DNA of 5,936 bases from assembly GCA_002171575.2 (NCBI GenBank), contig NHEI02000019.1:1-5936 (forward strand), read 5' to 3'. This DNA is from Flavobacteriaceae bacterium TMED81. GTDB lineage: Bacteria; Bacteroidota; Bacteroidia; Flavobacteriales; Flavobacteriaceae. How positions within the stretch are numbered: position 1 is the first letter of the stretch; each line of letters starts with the position of its first letter. A model generated the notes under the pieces. That model did not search any database, was not told the DNA's origin, and was given only the letters and a program-made list of their open reading frames with translations. Positions 5,898-5,936 of the stretch are shown here, in pieces. Both the position numbers and the translations under genes were made by a program.

Positions 5898-5936
5898 TTA
5901 TGGATTAAAAGTAAGAGATGTATAGAACATCTGACC
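5898..5936 (-). CDS. C-terminal end of a gene running out of the window, possibly an outer-membrane protein
   Basis: The open frame enters at the right edge and ends GQMFYTSLTFNP followed by tandem stops TAA TAG. The alternating pattern FYTSLTF resembles the last beta-strand of outer-membrane barrels such as TonB-dependent receptors, where an aromatic residue near the C-terminus is used for assembly. The strong terminator just downstream supports a real gene ending here. Twelve residues are too few to name the family; the gene call is moderately sure, the barrel suggestion weak. Confidence 0.5.
   Translation of the reverse strand, partial: GQMFYTSLTFNP

Overview
The window looks like chromosomal core DNA from a member of the Bacteroidota, most likely a flavobacterium-like organism. 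The evidence is an ATP synthase beta subunit with the long insert seen in this phylum, an epsilon subunit with no C-terminal helical domain, an RNase E/G protein of the short Bacteroidota type without the Cys zinc-link, a TATATTTG promoter element of the Bacteroidota TAnnTTTG form ahead of atpD, and no clear Shine-Dalgarno sequences before the genes. The assignment rests on family knowledge and was not tested by a search.

Layout. Two genes lie on the plus strand: a complete RNase E/G gene (2-1552) ending in a strong intrinsic terminator (1556-1590), then recX (1600-2079), whose start codon lies only about ten bases past the terminator T-run. On the minus strand, read from right to left, are: the last 12 codons of a gene that continues beyond the window (5898-5936), a strong terminator (5847-5876), a promoter element and a folded leader (5757-5808), atpD (4236-5756), atpC (3954-4232, 3 bases after atpD), and a TonB-dependent outer-membrane receptor (2082-3908, 45 bases after atpC). 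The receptor gene and recX converge with only 2 bases between their stop codons. There is no gene-free stretch over 300 bases; the longest, 5757-5897, is filled by the terminator, promoter element and leader.

How the genes fit together. atpD and atpC encode two subunits of the F1 motor and form a compact unit without the other atp genes next to them. The receptor behind them uses proton-motive force through TonB to import an unknown ligand. It has no visible promoter or terminator separating it from atpC, so read-through from atpDC is plausible. The RNase E/G protein acts in RNA processing and decay, and RecX modulates RecA; their adjacency does not by itself imply a shared pathway.

I found no mobile element, CRISPR array, tRNA, rRNA or evident novel defence or biosynthetic system. 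The most interesting signals are small and regulatory: a two-part hairpin filling nearly the whole predicted atpD leader, recX placed immediately behind a terminator, and the tail-to-tail junction without a strong terminator.
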